In this document: piece by piece, positions 51,805-60,160 of the stretch
Layout: every line of letters begins with the position of its first letter
Numbering within the stretch: position 1 is the stretch's first letter
Program-made: the position numbers and the translations under genes
Assembly: GCF_027627475.1 (NCBI RefSeq)
Contig: NZ_CP115484.1
Location: forward strand, 4,382,501 to 4,446,500
Reading direction: 5' to 3'
DNA: 64,000 nt
Source: Paenibacillus sp. SYP-B4298
GTDB lineage: Bacteria > Bacillota > Bacilli > Paenibacillales > Paenibacillaceae
Notes under the pieces: generated by a model
What the model was told of the DNA's origin: nothing
Database searches by the model: none
Seen by the model: the letters and a program-made list of their open reading frames with translations, nothing else

Positions 51805-54800
51805 CTATTCTGACGCGAACCAGTAGATCGAGCCAACTAAATAACTATAATGTTGGTTGTCAACGTTCATCGAGAAACCACCATCTCTTATATACCAATC
51901 GATAGGAGAAGGCATATATACAGCATTCCCCCTATAGAGATATGAGTTTGTTCCGACAGTCATGCCACCGTAATAAGATGAAGAATAATAGTTAGGCCAT
52001 CCATTATCCATCGTATTCCACCTAATAATTATTTTCCCAGGCCTAAAACTGAGTCCACTAACAGAAATTCCTGAACTCGGAACGAATGAGCCAGATGCAG
52101 ACCTTCCAATTGTGCCAGTTACCCCGAATATGGACTTGCCTGCCAAAATGTTATCAGCGACAAGATTAGCGTCACCGGCGACCGTTATTGCACTGCTATA
52201 ATAGCCTGCGGCCTTAGTCTGTGCCGATGTGCCAGGTGTTACCGTACCGCCTGCGCCCCGGTTAGGCATCGTGCCTGTCACTAGCCCTGTCTCTGTGCCG
52301 ATTGTCTTACCGGACAGGACGTCTGCCGCAACGGCGTCTCCGTACTCACCCCCTTCACCCTGCAAGAAAAAATTTGAGCCATCGTAGACGAGCGTGTAAA
52401 CGGAACCTGCCTTGAGCAATCCAGCAGCCGGAGCAACACCGGATGGCTTGAGGATCGTCTTGGCACCAAGGCTATTAACGTTAATTGTCGGGTTGGCTCC
52501 ATTTGCAGCGTGAAGCTTGACAGTTATTCGCAGCCCTGAGACAAGCAATGGGGCGTCACTGAGCATCACTGTATACGCTGCACTGCTGCCTGCTGTCGTG
52601 CCATAGCCGTTACGGTTAGCGCTCATCGTCAGCAGCCCAGCCGTCAGCAGCGCAAGGTCATTTTGGTCCTCTCGCATGTCATCCAAATCCAACCGCAAGT
52701 TATCAATATGCGCCCCATCCTCTGTCTGCCGCCAGTCCTGTACGTCCGCACGCCCCGTAAGCCTAGCAATCTGCTGCGTATTGGCAGATACCGCAGAGGC
52801 CATATTGCCCGCGTAACTGACCGTAGCAGCGTTGATGCCCGCACTGTAGGCGTAACGGTCTAGGGCGATGTAGGTGACGTAACGCTTGAGGTCTCCTGGA
52901 TCGACGTTAACCGCATCCGTCCGCGCACGATAGATACCATACGCATCACCATTAGCTGTGCGGTCTTGGATAGCCCATACCGGATCGGCCTCACCGTTAT
53001 CCTTGTAGATGCTGATGAATCGCGCTAGGCGATTTTTCAACCGTCCTCCGCCAAGGTTGGAGCCATTGAGATAGTAAGCGCCAGAATAGAGTACAGGCAT
53101 TATCTCCTCGCGCAGCACCGCCCCCTCTTGCATCGTCAGCGCATTAACCCCAGGATGCAGGTTAATCGCGCCCTCGATCCTCGCTGGCTCCGTGACAGGC
53201 TTGGCGAGTTGGTATTGCAGCGTGCCGTAGCTTACCCAGCCTGGAGCTTTGTTGGCTACTACATAGGCTTCCGTATTCGTCGCGGGCGTGCTTCCGTCCA
53301 TTAAGGACACCCAGGAGTTATAGATAGCTCCATTGTGACCAACTGCACGCCAGCCGTTAAATAAGGCTGTAATCGCAGCGTGTTTAGGAGCAATCCCATC
53401 TACCCACCCACTTTCTGTATTGGCTACAGAAAAAGAGAACTGATTCCCGTTCTGCCAATTTGCGCTACTCATGTAGCCAGGGCCATTTACAGATGGTGCT
53501 CCATACTTGAGCCTAGTACCGTTATACAACACTACAACAGGTTCGACCGCCCTCCGCTCTGCCGGAGCCGGACTAAACTCTATAGTTTTGTAGCCTGTGA
53601 AGTTTGTGCCGCTCCATGTACGGCCTGTTGCTCCGTCCAACTCCAATGCCGCAACAAATCTTGTAACCTCTTTCCGAGCAATATTAACCTCATCCCGCAC
53701 ACCCGACGGCAGGCTCCGCAACGTTTCGTCAACCACAATCTGCTGATCCTCTCGCGGAACATATGACGGTGGCAGGTCGGACAGACCTCCCATGACGACA
53801 GTCAAATCGGAATACATACGTTTTCCGGCTGTTACATTCCTAAGGTAAAATCTCAATGAAGTATTATCACCGCTGTTGAATGTCCTGGCCGTAGATGCGT
53901 AGCCGATAATCGGCGTTGGGTTACCGGTAGGGGGGTTGTTGTAAATAGCAAAATCCCCGCCCGCTGGTAATGTGCAGAAAGCCGCGTACTGTTGATTCGG
54001 TATTACAGGAAATATTAAAAAAGCGTTATTGTAATCAGCAGTCGTGGCTAGCTCAATTAAGTTCGCCCCTAGAGCAGTAACAGTTGCAGCAGTCGCTTGG
54101 GTTGTAACGTTAGTGGCAGCAGGCACCATATTGCGGCCTATATGTTCGATCAACGCTCCTCGTAGCGATTTCATACCTTCAACATAAGGCCATCTATTCG
54201 GAACTTCTGCTGCTGGAATAGTCGTGCCGATTGCTGCATAATCAGCCTCTGAAATCTCGCACAGTAAAACAGCATCGACGGCGAAGGCCGTATCAGTGCC
54301 CGTATTTTCAAATGAGATAAAGATTGATGTTAGGCCCGCTGGAGCCGTAAATTTCATAAATCTATTTGTCCAGTTAGCGTTGCTGTTTGCGTCTGACCCT
54401 GAGTCAGAAGCAAAAGTATTAGCAGTTGAGACATTTGCCCGAAGATATGCGGATACCCAACCTGTACCGGATAACTTTTTGATGTAATAGGATATAAGGT
54501 AAGTTTGCCCCGGAACACACGCATTAGACAACATGAAGTTTTTCACATAAGCCCCTGATGGATTAGATACCTGAATGGACGTAGTTCCAACCGCTGCATC
54601 ATTAATTTGCGTCCGCGTGCTGGTGCCTCCGCCCGCAACATTGATTAACTTGGTTGCATCTTTGCTATTGCCAAGTAGGCTAATCTCCGTTCGCCCATAA
54701 ACATACCCATCAAGCAAACTCGATTGATCTGTCTGTATCTTATTGACTCCTCGGGTTAGCTGCGTCTGCAGGGTGGCCGATTCTTGTATTTTCATCTCTA

Positions 54801-55455
54801 TTTCATCTAATTTCTTCTTATCCGCTGCCGCCATCAGTCCATTGGCCGATGTGGTCGCCACAGCCGTACTGGCCTTCGCATTCCAGGCACTCTTCTCCGC
54901 ATCGGTGACAAATCGATTATTCGCATCCTGGGTAATGATCGAGGCTGGATGCGCTGCCGGATGCGTGTAATTGTTCGCACCCGCTGCAATCCCATCCAGC
55001 TTCGCCTTATCCGCCGTGCTCATAAAGCCCGCAGCACTCGTTGTTGCTGCTGCATGGGCGCTGCCGCCAGCACCGACATGTGAGGAAGGCGCCGCATCCG
55101 TAATGCCATAGCCGCTAAGCGTTGTCGGCTTGCCGTTGACTTCGGCAAAGGCGACATTCCCCCATACAGCGCTACCTGCCGTGCTTCCCGCCTTCAATAC
55201 TTTCCCGCTATTTCCGGTTCCTGTGGCTGGCACATGCAAGCTGCCGTCACCTGTAGGATGAACATAATTGTTCGCGCCTGCCGCGATTCCGTTCAGCTTC
55301 ACCTTGTCCGCTGCGGACATGCGCCCCGGCACGGTCGTGCTTGCCAGCTTGACCACCTCGGTATCCAGCACATCCATATTGTTGTTAAGGTCGGCAATGT
55401 CGACGATATCTGTTCCATCTGGCTTGCGAAGCCTCAGATTCCCTGTTGTCTTCAT
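51805..55455 (-). CDS. Phage tail fibre / receptor-binding protein
   Basis: A protein of about 1216 residues. The N-terminal ~240 residues contain repeated fibre blocks, twice M-S-A/T-A-D-K-x-K-L-x-G-I-A-A-G-A-N-N-Y-x-H-P. The middle includes a jelly-roll-like carbohydrate-binding stretch (about 290-420). A coiled-coil segment (DNLRLDLDDMREDQNDLAL) and a Gly/Ser-rich C-terminal region follow. It would bind the host surface. The ATG at 55455 is chosen with GGAG 10 nt upstream; GTG at 55464 is too close to that site. The preceding gene ends 6 bases away. Being the longest and most modular gene, it is the likely determinant of host range. Confidence 0.85.
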   Translation of the reverse strand: MKTTGNLRLRKPDGTDIVDIADLNNNMDVLDTEVVKLASTTVPGRMSAADKVKLNGIAAGANNYVHPTGDGSLHVPATGTGNSGKVLKAGSTAGSAVWGNVAFAEVNGKPTTLSGYGITDAAPSSHVGAGGSAHAAATTSAAGFMSTADKAKLDGIAAGANNYTHPAAHPASIITQDANNRFVTDAEKSAWNAKASTAVATTSANGLMAAADKKKLDEIEMKIQESATLQTQLTRGVNKIQTDQSSLLDGYVYGRTEISLLGNSKDATKLINVAGGGTSTRTQINDAAVGTTSIQVSNPSGAYVKNFMLSNACVPGQTYLISYYIKKLSGTGWVSAYLRANVSTANTFASDSGSDANSNANWTNRFMKFTAPAGLTSIFISFENTGTDTAFAVDAVLLCEISEADYAAIGTTIPAAEVPNRWPYVEGMKSLRGALIEHIGRNMVPAATNVTTQATAATVTALGANLIELATTADYNNAFLIFPVIPNQQYAAFCTLPAGGDFAIYNNPPTGNPTPIIGYASTARTFNSGDNTSLRFYLRNVTAGKRMYSDLTVVMGGLSDLPPSYVPREDQQIVVDETLRSLPSGVRDEVNIARKEVTRFVAALELDGATGRTWSGTNFTGYKTIEFSPAPAERRAVEPVVVLYNGTRLKYGAPSVNGPGYMSSANWQNGNQFSFSVANTESGWVDGIAPKHAAITALFNGWRAVGHNGAIYNSWVSLMDGSTPATNTEAYVVANKAPGWVSYGTLQYQLAKPVTEPARIEGAINLHPGVNALTMQEGAVLREEIMPVLYSGAYYLNGSNLGGGRLKNRLARFISIYKDNGEADPVWAIQDRTANGDAYGIYRARTDAVNVDPGDLKRYVTYIALDRYAYSAGINAATVSYAGNMASAVSANTQQIARLTGRADVQDWRQTEDGAHIDNLRLDLDDMREDQNDLALLTAGLLTMSANRNGYGTTAGSSAAYTVMLSDAPLLVSGLRITVKLHAANGANPTINVNSLGAKTILKPSGVAPAAGLLKAGSVYTLVYDGSNFFLQGEGGEYGDAVAADVLSGKTIGTETGLVTGTMPNRGAGGTVTPGTSAQTKAAGYYSSAITVAGDANLVADNILAGKSIFGVTGTIGRSASGSFVPSSGISVSGLSFRPGKIIIRWNTMDNGWPNYYSSSYYGGMTVGTNSYLYRGNAVYMPSPIDWYIRDGGFSMNVDNQHYSYLVGSIYWFASE

Positions 55456-55460
55456 CTTGC

Positions 55461-56081
55461 TCACTCTCCCTCATAAACTCGTAGTTGGTTCCACGTTTTG
55501 CTCTTGGCCTGATCCCAAGATAACTGCGTCAGTGTGTTCCACCACGTATACGTATATTTAAATGAATAGGCCAGATGCGCCGGTTTCACTTCGTCCATAA
55601 ACTGAATTAAGCCCGCCATATTAAGTGGCACACCCATCACGCCGACGAATTGAATATCGAATCGGTATTCCTCTGGAAACTCCGCAATCTCCACCTCGCC
55701 GCCAGAGAAGGCGGCAGCAGCACGAATCAGCATCGCCTTGGTTGCCGTGCCGGAGCCGCGCACCTTGGCGAGCACCATCTCCCGCCGCCATTCATATGGC
55801 ATAGAGGGATCGCTCTGCATCCCCAGCTCTCGCTCCCATCGCTCCAGTCCCCATGTCGCAGATGCAATAAAACGCTGATTCATCATCTCTTGGGCACTTC
55901 TCTGCTGTACATACAGTGAGAGGCCAAGCTGCTTCTGCAGCGCCTCCATCTCCATCACGCCTTCATAGTAGAAGGGAAGATACGCCATAAGATCAACCTG
56001 GCCCTCTACGTCCAGGCGGTCCTCCCCACCACCATCCGCCCCGTAGCGCAACTGTCCGTACCTATTTGTCCCGTAGCTCAA
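55461..56081 (-). CDS. xkdU: Tail/baseplate protein, DUF2313 (XkdU-like)
   Basis: A protein of 206 residues. The core LMAYLPFYYEGVMEMEALQKQLG, WGLERWERELGM and EWRREMVLAKVRGSGTATKAMLIRAAAAFSGGEVEI matches the YmfQ/XkdU family (DUF2313) of contractile tails, a component near the baseplate-fibre junction. The start is TTG at 56081 behind AGGGGGT. The extra C-terminal stretch after residue 180 (TYTWWNTLTQLSWDQAKSK) is similar in style to the end of the preceding protein. Confidence 0.82.
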   Translation of the reverse strand: MSYGTNRYGQLRYGADGGGEDRLDVEGQVDLMAYLPFYYEGVMEMEALQKQLGLSLYVQQRSAQEMMNQRFIASATWGLERWERELGMQSDPSMPYEWRREMVLAKVRGSGTATKAMLIRAAAAFSGGEVEIAEFPEEYRFDIQFVGVMGVPLNMAGLIQFMDEVKPAHLAYSFKYTYTWWNTLTQLSWDQAKSKTWNQLRVYEGE

Positions 56082-56084
56082 CGT

Positions 56085-56594
56085 TTACACCCCCTTGAGC
56101 TGATTCCAGCTCAGAGCGCTCTTGGATACATAGCTCTCCAGATTGAGATTGGCTGTAGGCCATATTTTTTGGTCGGATACCTCAGCATCCACAGGCAACT
56201 GCACGACAGCTTTCGGAATCACAGGGAACTGAATATCGAACTTTTGGTTCGCTACGCCCTTCGCCAATGTCATGCCTCCGACATACCGCTCCATGTAGCG
56301 CTTGTCCAGCTTATAGGCCTGTGCGGGCAGCACACCGCTCATCGCATCCCCGGCTTTGTTGAGCGGCGTGTAGACGAGATTGCTCTGCTTGCCATTCCAT
56401 GTCGCCTTCTCGGTATCAGAGATGAATCTATGCGCTGTTGATTCTGTAATCTCTGCCGCCATATTGCTATGGGCCAGATACCCCTCATATACCCCGTCCT
56501 CAAGGAGCAGCTCCTCCTCGATGACATACATGCCGCCATCTTGTCGCTTGTTCAGCTTCTCCACAAAACGATCGATAGGCTCTGCTGTAGACAT
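56085..56594 (-). CDS. Tail-associated protein with fibre-like motif
   Basis: A protein of 169 residues between XkdT and XkdU homologues. The middle segment FISDTEKATWNGKQSNLVYTPLN is a motif common in tail-fibre N-termini. The C-terminal third has short beta-strand runs and ends SALSWNQLKGV, similar in style to the end of the XkdU-like protein. I do not recognise the family. PBSX has no separate gene at this place, so it may be an additional fibre-attachment or adaptor protein. Confidence 0.65.
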   Translation of the reverse strand: MSTAEPIDRFVEKLNKRQDGGMYVIEEELLLEDGVYEGYLAHSNMAAEITESTAHRFISDTEKATWNGKQSNLVYTPLNKAGDAMSGVLPAQAYKLDKRYMERYVGGMTLAKGVANQKFDIQFPVIPKAVVQLPVDAEVSDQKIWPTANLNLESYVSKSALSWNQLKGV

Positions 56595-56597
56595 CAG

Positions 56598-57635
56598 CTA
56601 CACCCCCAGACGAATCGCGCCTGCAAGCGGCACTTCTTCCGCCTCCAGTGCGATATTGGCGCTGCCGCCATTGAGCTTCAGCTCACTGTAATCCGCTACT
56701 CCCGGGATGCCCAGCAGCAGCGTACCGACCCGTGCGACACTGACATAGCTGTCCACGAAGGCCATGCTGCGGAAATAGGCCTGCAATTCCAGTGACAACG
56801 AATCGCTCACCTCCTGCAGCGTGTAGCCTGGCGCAAGCACCACCGTGCTATCGACCTCGATGCTCTTGCCTAGCGCCGGGCTAACCGTTACCTGCGCACC
56901 GATCGGGCGCAACTGCTCGATATGCTCTCTGACCTGCTGCACCAGCTCAGCGGTTGGCGGCAGCTTGTCGCTGTCGGCAATAACCGTCTTGACGGTGCCC
57001 GGACCGCTCCAGAGCGGATGTACCTTGACAGCGCCGACTCCCGGCACCTCAAGCGCCCAGTTTTTATAATCGTAGAGATTGCCCCCGGCTGAGGGCGTCT
57101 GCACACGGGTCAGGTAGCGGCTTCGCAACGCCTCGTCGCTCTCCGCCTCCTTGCCAGGCACGACCACCTCTGCCAGCTCAGCACGAGCCAGACCAGCAAT
57201 ATATTGAATCGGCACCAGTGCGCCATAGCTCTGATTGCCGATGATACCAGCCGACTCGCACTCCACCATGTACTCGCCTGCATCCAGCCGCCGCACAACC
57301 TTAAAGTTCGTGTTACCCGCCGAGAAACGGCTCTGCAACGGAATCTCCAGCCTGCCATCCTCGGTATCATAGAAGATTGCCCTTCGCTGGGCAGGCGTGG
57401 CCTGCTGGCGATTAAGGCCGAAATCGGCGGCGCGCCGCTCCAGATATTCTCCCGTTGCCGTATCCGCGAACGACAGATCGAGATTGAGATCCAGCTCCAT
57501 ATACATCTGGGCGAGCTCAGCAGCAGCAGGCGCCAACGCATCATAGATGATGCTGCCTTCTCGCTTGTCGAGCACATCCGGTACCTTGGCAAGCATTCGT
57601 TCCAGCAAAAAATCAAACGTGTACGCTTCGTACAT
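56598..57635 (-). CDS. xkdT: Baseplate J-like protein (XkdT)
   Basis: A protein of 345 residues. N-terminal DKREGSIIYDALAPAAAELAQMY, the FGLNRQQATPAQRRAIFYD block and the C-terminal PIGAQVTVSPALGKSIEVDSTVVL region match phage Mu gpJ/baseplate J proteins, which form the wedge of contractile-tail baseplates. It overlaps the XkdS stop by one base (TAATG), typical of tightly packed tail operons. Confidence 0.92.
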   Translation of the reverse strand: MYEAYTFDFLLERMLAKVPDVLDKREGSIIYDALAPAAAELAQMYMELDLNLDLSFADTATGEYLERRAADFGLNRQQATPAQRRAIFYDTEDGRLEIPLQSRFSAGNTNFKVVRRLDAGEYMVECESAGIIGNQSYGALVPIQYIAGLARAELAEVVVPGKEAESDEALRSRYLTRVQTPSAGGNLYDYKNWALEVPGVGAVKVHPLWSGPGTVKTVIADSDKLPPTAELVQQVREHIEQLRPIGAQVTVSPALGKSIEVDSTVVLAPGYTLQEVSDSLSLELQAYFRSMAFVDSYVSVARVGTLLLGIPGVADYSELKLNGGSANIALEAEEVPLAGAIRLGV

Positions 57636-58018
57636 TAATTCACCCCCTGAGACACCACAAACTCGCCAGCAACAGATACGACGGTAAATTCCACCGCAAT
57701 ATTCTCTGCATGGCGAGTCATGCTAAAATTATCAATAGATCGTATGCGTTCATCCTGCAATACAGCCTCTTTGATCCAGCGCTCCATCTCAATCTCGATC
57801 GGGTTGGGCCGAATCTCCGAGCCGTAGTCTGCACTGTAGATCAGATACACGTAACGCTCTGTCGCGAGCGCCTTGTATACGGCCTGCTTGATCGCATCCA
57901 GCCCATCGATTCTACTGCTTATACGCTTCTGTCCGACGTCCAGCTTGTAGGTCAGGCTCGGCTGATCCGACTGGCGCTCATACGGAATGCGCGCCGGCAT
58001 CGCTCCACTTGGCAGCAT
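57635..58018 (-). CDS. xkdS: Baseplate protein DUF2634 (XkdS-like)
   Basis: A protein of 127 residues. LTYKLDVGQKRISSRIDGLDAIKQAVYKALATERYVYLIYSADYGSE is the conserved DUF2634 segment. This family corresponds to the T4 gp25-type wedge protein of the baseplate. The ATG follows the XkdR stop without a gap. Confidence 0.88.
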   Translation of the reverse strand: MLPSGAMPARIPYERQSDQPSLTYKLDVGQKRISSRIDGLDAIKQAVYKALATERYVYLIYSADYGSEIRPNPIEIEMERWIKEAVLQDERIRSIDNFSMTRHAENIAVEFTVVSVAGEFVVSQGVN

Positions 58019-58315
58019 TTAGCTCACCACCCGATCCAAAATCACGTAGTCTTGTCCTCCTTGGCAGCGCAGCAGGATCAGCTTATCCCCCAGCTTCAGC
58101 CCCTCCTGCAGCACGACCTCCTCCGAACCGATCCTCTGCTTCTTCTCCTGCAGAGATTGCGGCATAATCAAAAATTCACCAGGCAGCGTCAGCCGCTGAT
58201 CCACGTTAACCTCAAGCGGCTGCTCGCTCGTTACTTTGCCATAGACCACGGCGACCGGATTGCCAGCCTCCACGGCACTGGCTCCAATTAGCTTGATCTT
58301 CTCAATCAGACTCAT
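58019..58315 (-). CDS. xkdR: Tail protein DUF2577 (XkdR-like)
   Basis: A protein of 98 residues. The short beta-rich sequence GNPVAVVYGKVTSEQPLEVNVDQRLTLP and the end KLGDKLILLRCQGGQDYVILDRV fit DUF2577/XkdR, a small protein of the baseplate hub region. The start overlaps the XkdQ stop by 4 bases (ATGA). Confidence 0.82.
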   Translation of the reverse strand: MSLIEKIKLIGASAVEAGNPVAVVYGKVTSEQPLEVNVDQRLTLPGEFLIMPQSLQEKKQRIGSEEVVLQEGLKLGDKLILLRCQGGQDYVILDRVVS

Positions 58316-59286
58316 AGTCGATACACCACCAGTTCCAGCGACATTGTATGCTCATCTCCTTTGAAGCTATGACTGCACTCATTGATGACATAGAACCCCT
58401 CAATACCGAGCTCCTCGATCATGACATAGATGGTATGACCCGCCCGCAGCCCCGGGTACCCGAGCGCAGTGAGACTTAACGTCACCTGCTCGCGATTTTT
58501 CATCGTCATGAGATGCTGCAGCGTCTCCTCAATCTGAGCCTCGTTCTTCCCTTCGTCTACCTTCTCGTAATATTGGAGCGTTCCCCACTTGGCCATATTC
58601 GAGCTGTCCCGCGCCATATAGACCTCGCGCTTGCCTGTGTCCTTATTGTCCCGCACCAGCTTGATCTGATTGTACGTATCATTATCGATCGAGCGGCTGC
58701 TGCTAAAGCCCGTTAGCAAGCTTTTCTCGCCCACGACCACCTGTTGCCGCATATCCTCCAGCTTGCGCAGCGTGATGGAGCCAAAATCATCATAGAGCAC
58801 GTAAAGCTGCTTCTCGGACACCAGCGTATGATCCAGCGCGGTGCAGATAATGTCCATCAGCTTCTTGCCGTCTTCCAGCAGCTTAGGGATGGCATAGCGA
58901 GTATCCGCCAGTTCGCCTACCTGCAGCTCATTATCTGAGGCAATCTTGCGGATGATCTCTGTCGCGGTCTTATTTGTAAATACATAGGTGTCACTCGTCA
59001 TCAAGTACCGGAGCTGGTCGTAAGCTGTTACGCTCAAGCTCTCGTTCTCATCCTCACTAACGATGAAAATATAACCATAGAACAGGTTCACATCATCCAT
59101 GCGAATACGCAGAACATTGCCCGGCTCGAACTTGACCTCCTCCGGAGACAGGAAGGATCGCTTCAGAAATTTCATTTCCACACTGGAGGCCGCGCCTACG
59201 CGAACCGTCTTGAACGTCAAGCTGCTCACCATGCCGGAGATATCCCATAAGGTTCCGTCGCGATTATCCACGATGACTTCAATCAT
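58312..59286 (-). CDS. xkdQ: Baseplate hub protein (XkdQ-like)
   Basis: A protein of 324 residues. It has the gpD/VgrG-like late-control type arrangement: an N-terminal beta domain, then VTAYDQLRYLMTSDTYVFTNKTATEIIRKIASDN and a C-terminal beta region (ALGYPGLRAGHTIYVMIEELGIEGFYVINECSHSF). This matches XkdQ/YqbQ hub proteins, which carry the spike. It is coupled to the LysM protein upstream and XkdR downstream by ATGA overlaps. Confidence 0.88.
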   Translation of the reverse strand: MIEVIVDNRDGTLWDISGMVSSLTFKTVRVGAASSVEMKFLKRSFLSPEEVKFEPGNVLRIRMDDVNLFYGYIFIVSEDENESLSVTAYDQLRYLMTSDTYVFTNKTATEIIRKIASDNELQVGELADTRYAIPKLLEDGKKLMDIICTALDHTLVSEKQLYVLYDDFGSITLRKLEDMRQQVVVGEKSLLTGFSSSRSIDNDTYNQIKLVRDNKDTGKREVYMARDSSNMAKWGTLQYYEKVDEGKNEAQIEETLQHLMTMKNREQVTLSLTALGYPGLRAGHTIYVMIEELGIEGFYVINECSHSFKGDEHTMSLELVVYRL

Positions 59287-60062
59287 GTCGCTCCCGTCTT
59301 CCTTCCCTCTGGTGTTATCGGCAGCTTCAGCACCATGCCGATCGGTAATTTCCTTAATTGATCCGCGCGAATCGAATTGAGCTTCATGATCTCCTTGTAC
59401 CGCTGCTCATCCTTCAGTTGTGTCCGGGCCACGCTCCAGAGCGAGTCCCCCTTCTTCAGCGTGTAGGTGGCTGGAGGAACCCGCTCATCAGGCCGAGGCT
59501 GCTTATCCTGCTTGGCTACCGCCTCTTCGCCCTCCTTCTGTACCACTACCGCTTTGCGGGTCAGATGAAAGCGGTACTCCTTCAACGTCAGCTTAAATTC
59601 GATATCGCCACCGCTGCCTGCCACCTCGCGCCGATCGAACTGCTCGATGCTGACCGCGATGGAGAACTTGTATCCTTCAGTATGCACAAGCAGCCGGGAT
59701 GGTCGCCGGGACTCCTGCCAGCGATTGATGGTGGACACATAGTAGCTCGGTTCCTTCCAATGCTGACTGTCGATGGTCAAATAGTGGGCAGGTATGGCAG
59801 GAAAGACACCCTCGAAGCTCACCTCAGCCAATTGACGCGAATGAATGACATTCACCTCGCCCAGACCTATAATGTCGAAGCTCGCTCCGCGCCCTGTCTT
59901 CTTCACCTCCAGCGACTCCGGCAGCACCGGAAAATCGAACATTTCGGCGAAATTGTTATGGCTCAAGTTGATGCGATATTTCGGTTTGTTTTCCTTCTTC
60001 TCATTCAGAAGATCCTTGATTTTTTGATCGATGATATATCGCCAGAAATCCAGTTGAATCAC
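59283..60062 (-). CDS. xkdP: LysM-containing tail protein (XkdP-like)
   Basis: A protein of 259 residues. The body has NPPSLEV-like PVLPESLEVKKTGRGASFDI and ARPSRLLVHTEGYKFSIAVSIEQF stretches typical of XkdP; the C-terminus is a LysM domain (TYTLKKGDSLWSVARTQLKDE ... KLPIGMVLKLP) that may contact peptidoglycan. The start is GTG at 60062, with GGAGAGG about 8 nt upstream; ATG at 60080 has no ribosome site, and a CTG at 60053 sits 8 nt after a perfect GGAGG and remains a real alternative. Confidence 0.86.
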   Translation of the reverse strand: MIQLDFWRYIIDQKIKDLLNEKKENKPKYRINLSHNNFAEMFDFPVLPESLEVKKTGRGASFDIIGLGEVNVIHSRQLAEVSFEGVFPAIPAHYLTIDSQHWKEPSYYVSTINRWQESRRPSRLLVHTEGYKFSIAVSIEQFDRREVAGSGGDIEFKLTLKEYRFHLTRKAVVVQKEGEEAVAKQDKQPRPDERVPPATYTLKKGDSLWSVARTQLKDEQRYKEIMKLNSIRADQLRKLPIGMVLKLPITPEGRKTGAT

Positions 60063-60118
60063 CTCCGTAACCCTCTCCATATGAATGTATGGCAGGCCAG
60101 CATGACCACCTCAGACAG

Positions 60119-60160
60119 CAGCAAGCGGCGTCTGGCACTACCCATAGACGCCGCTTGCTG
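60119..60160 (-). repeat. 15-bp perfect hairpin spanning the tape-measure stop codon
   Basis: CAGCAAGCGGCGTCT (60119-60133) and its reverse complement at 60146-60160 enclose a 12-nt loop that includes the stop codon TAG of the tape-measure gene. No T-run follows on the minus strand, so simple termination is unlikely. It may control translation or stability between xkdO and xkdP. Confidence 0.7.

Noticed and set aside
60119-60160. Rho-independent terminator after the tape-measure gene
   Set aside because: No T-run on the minus strand, and the operon clearly continues into xkdP.
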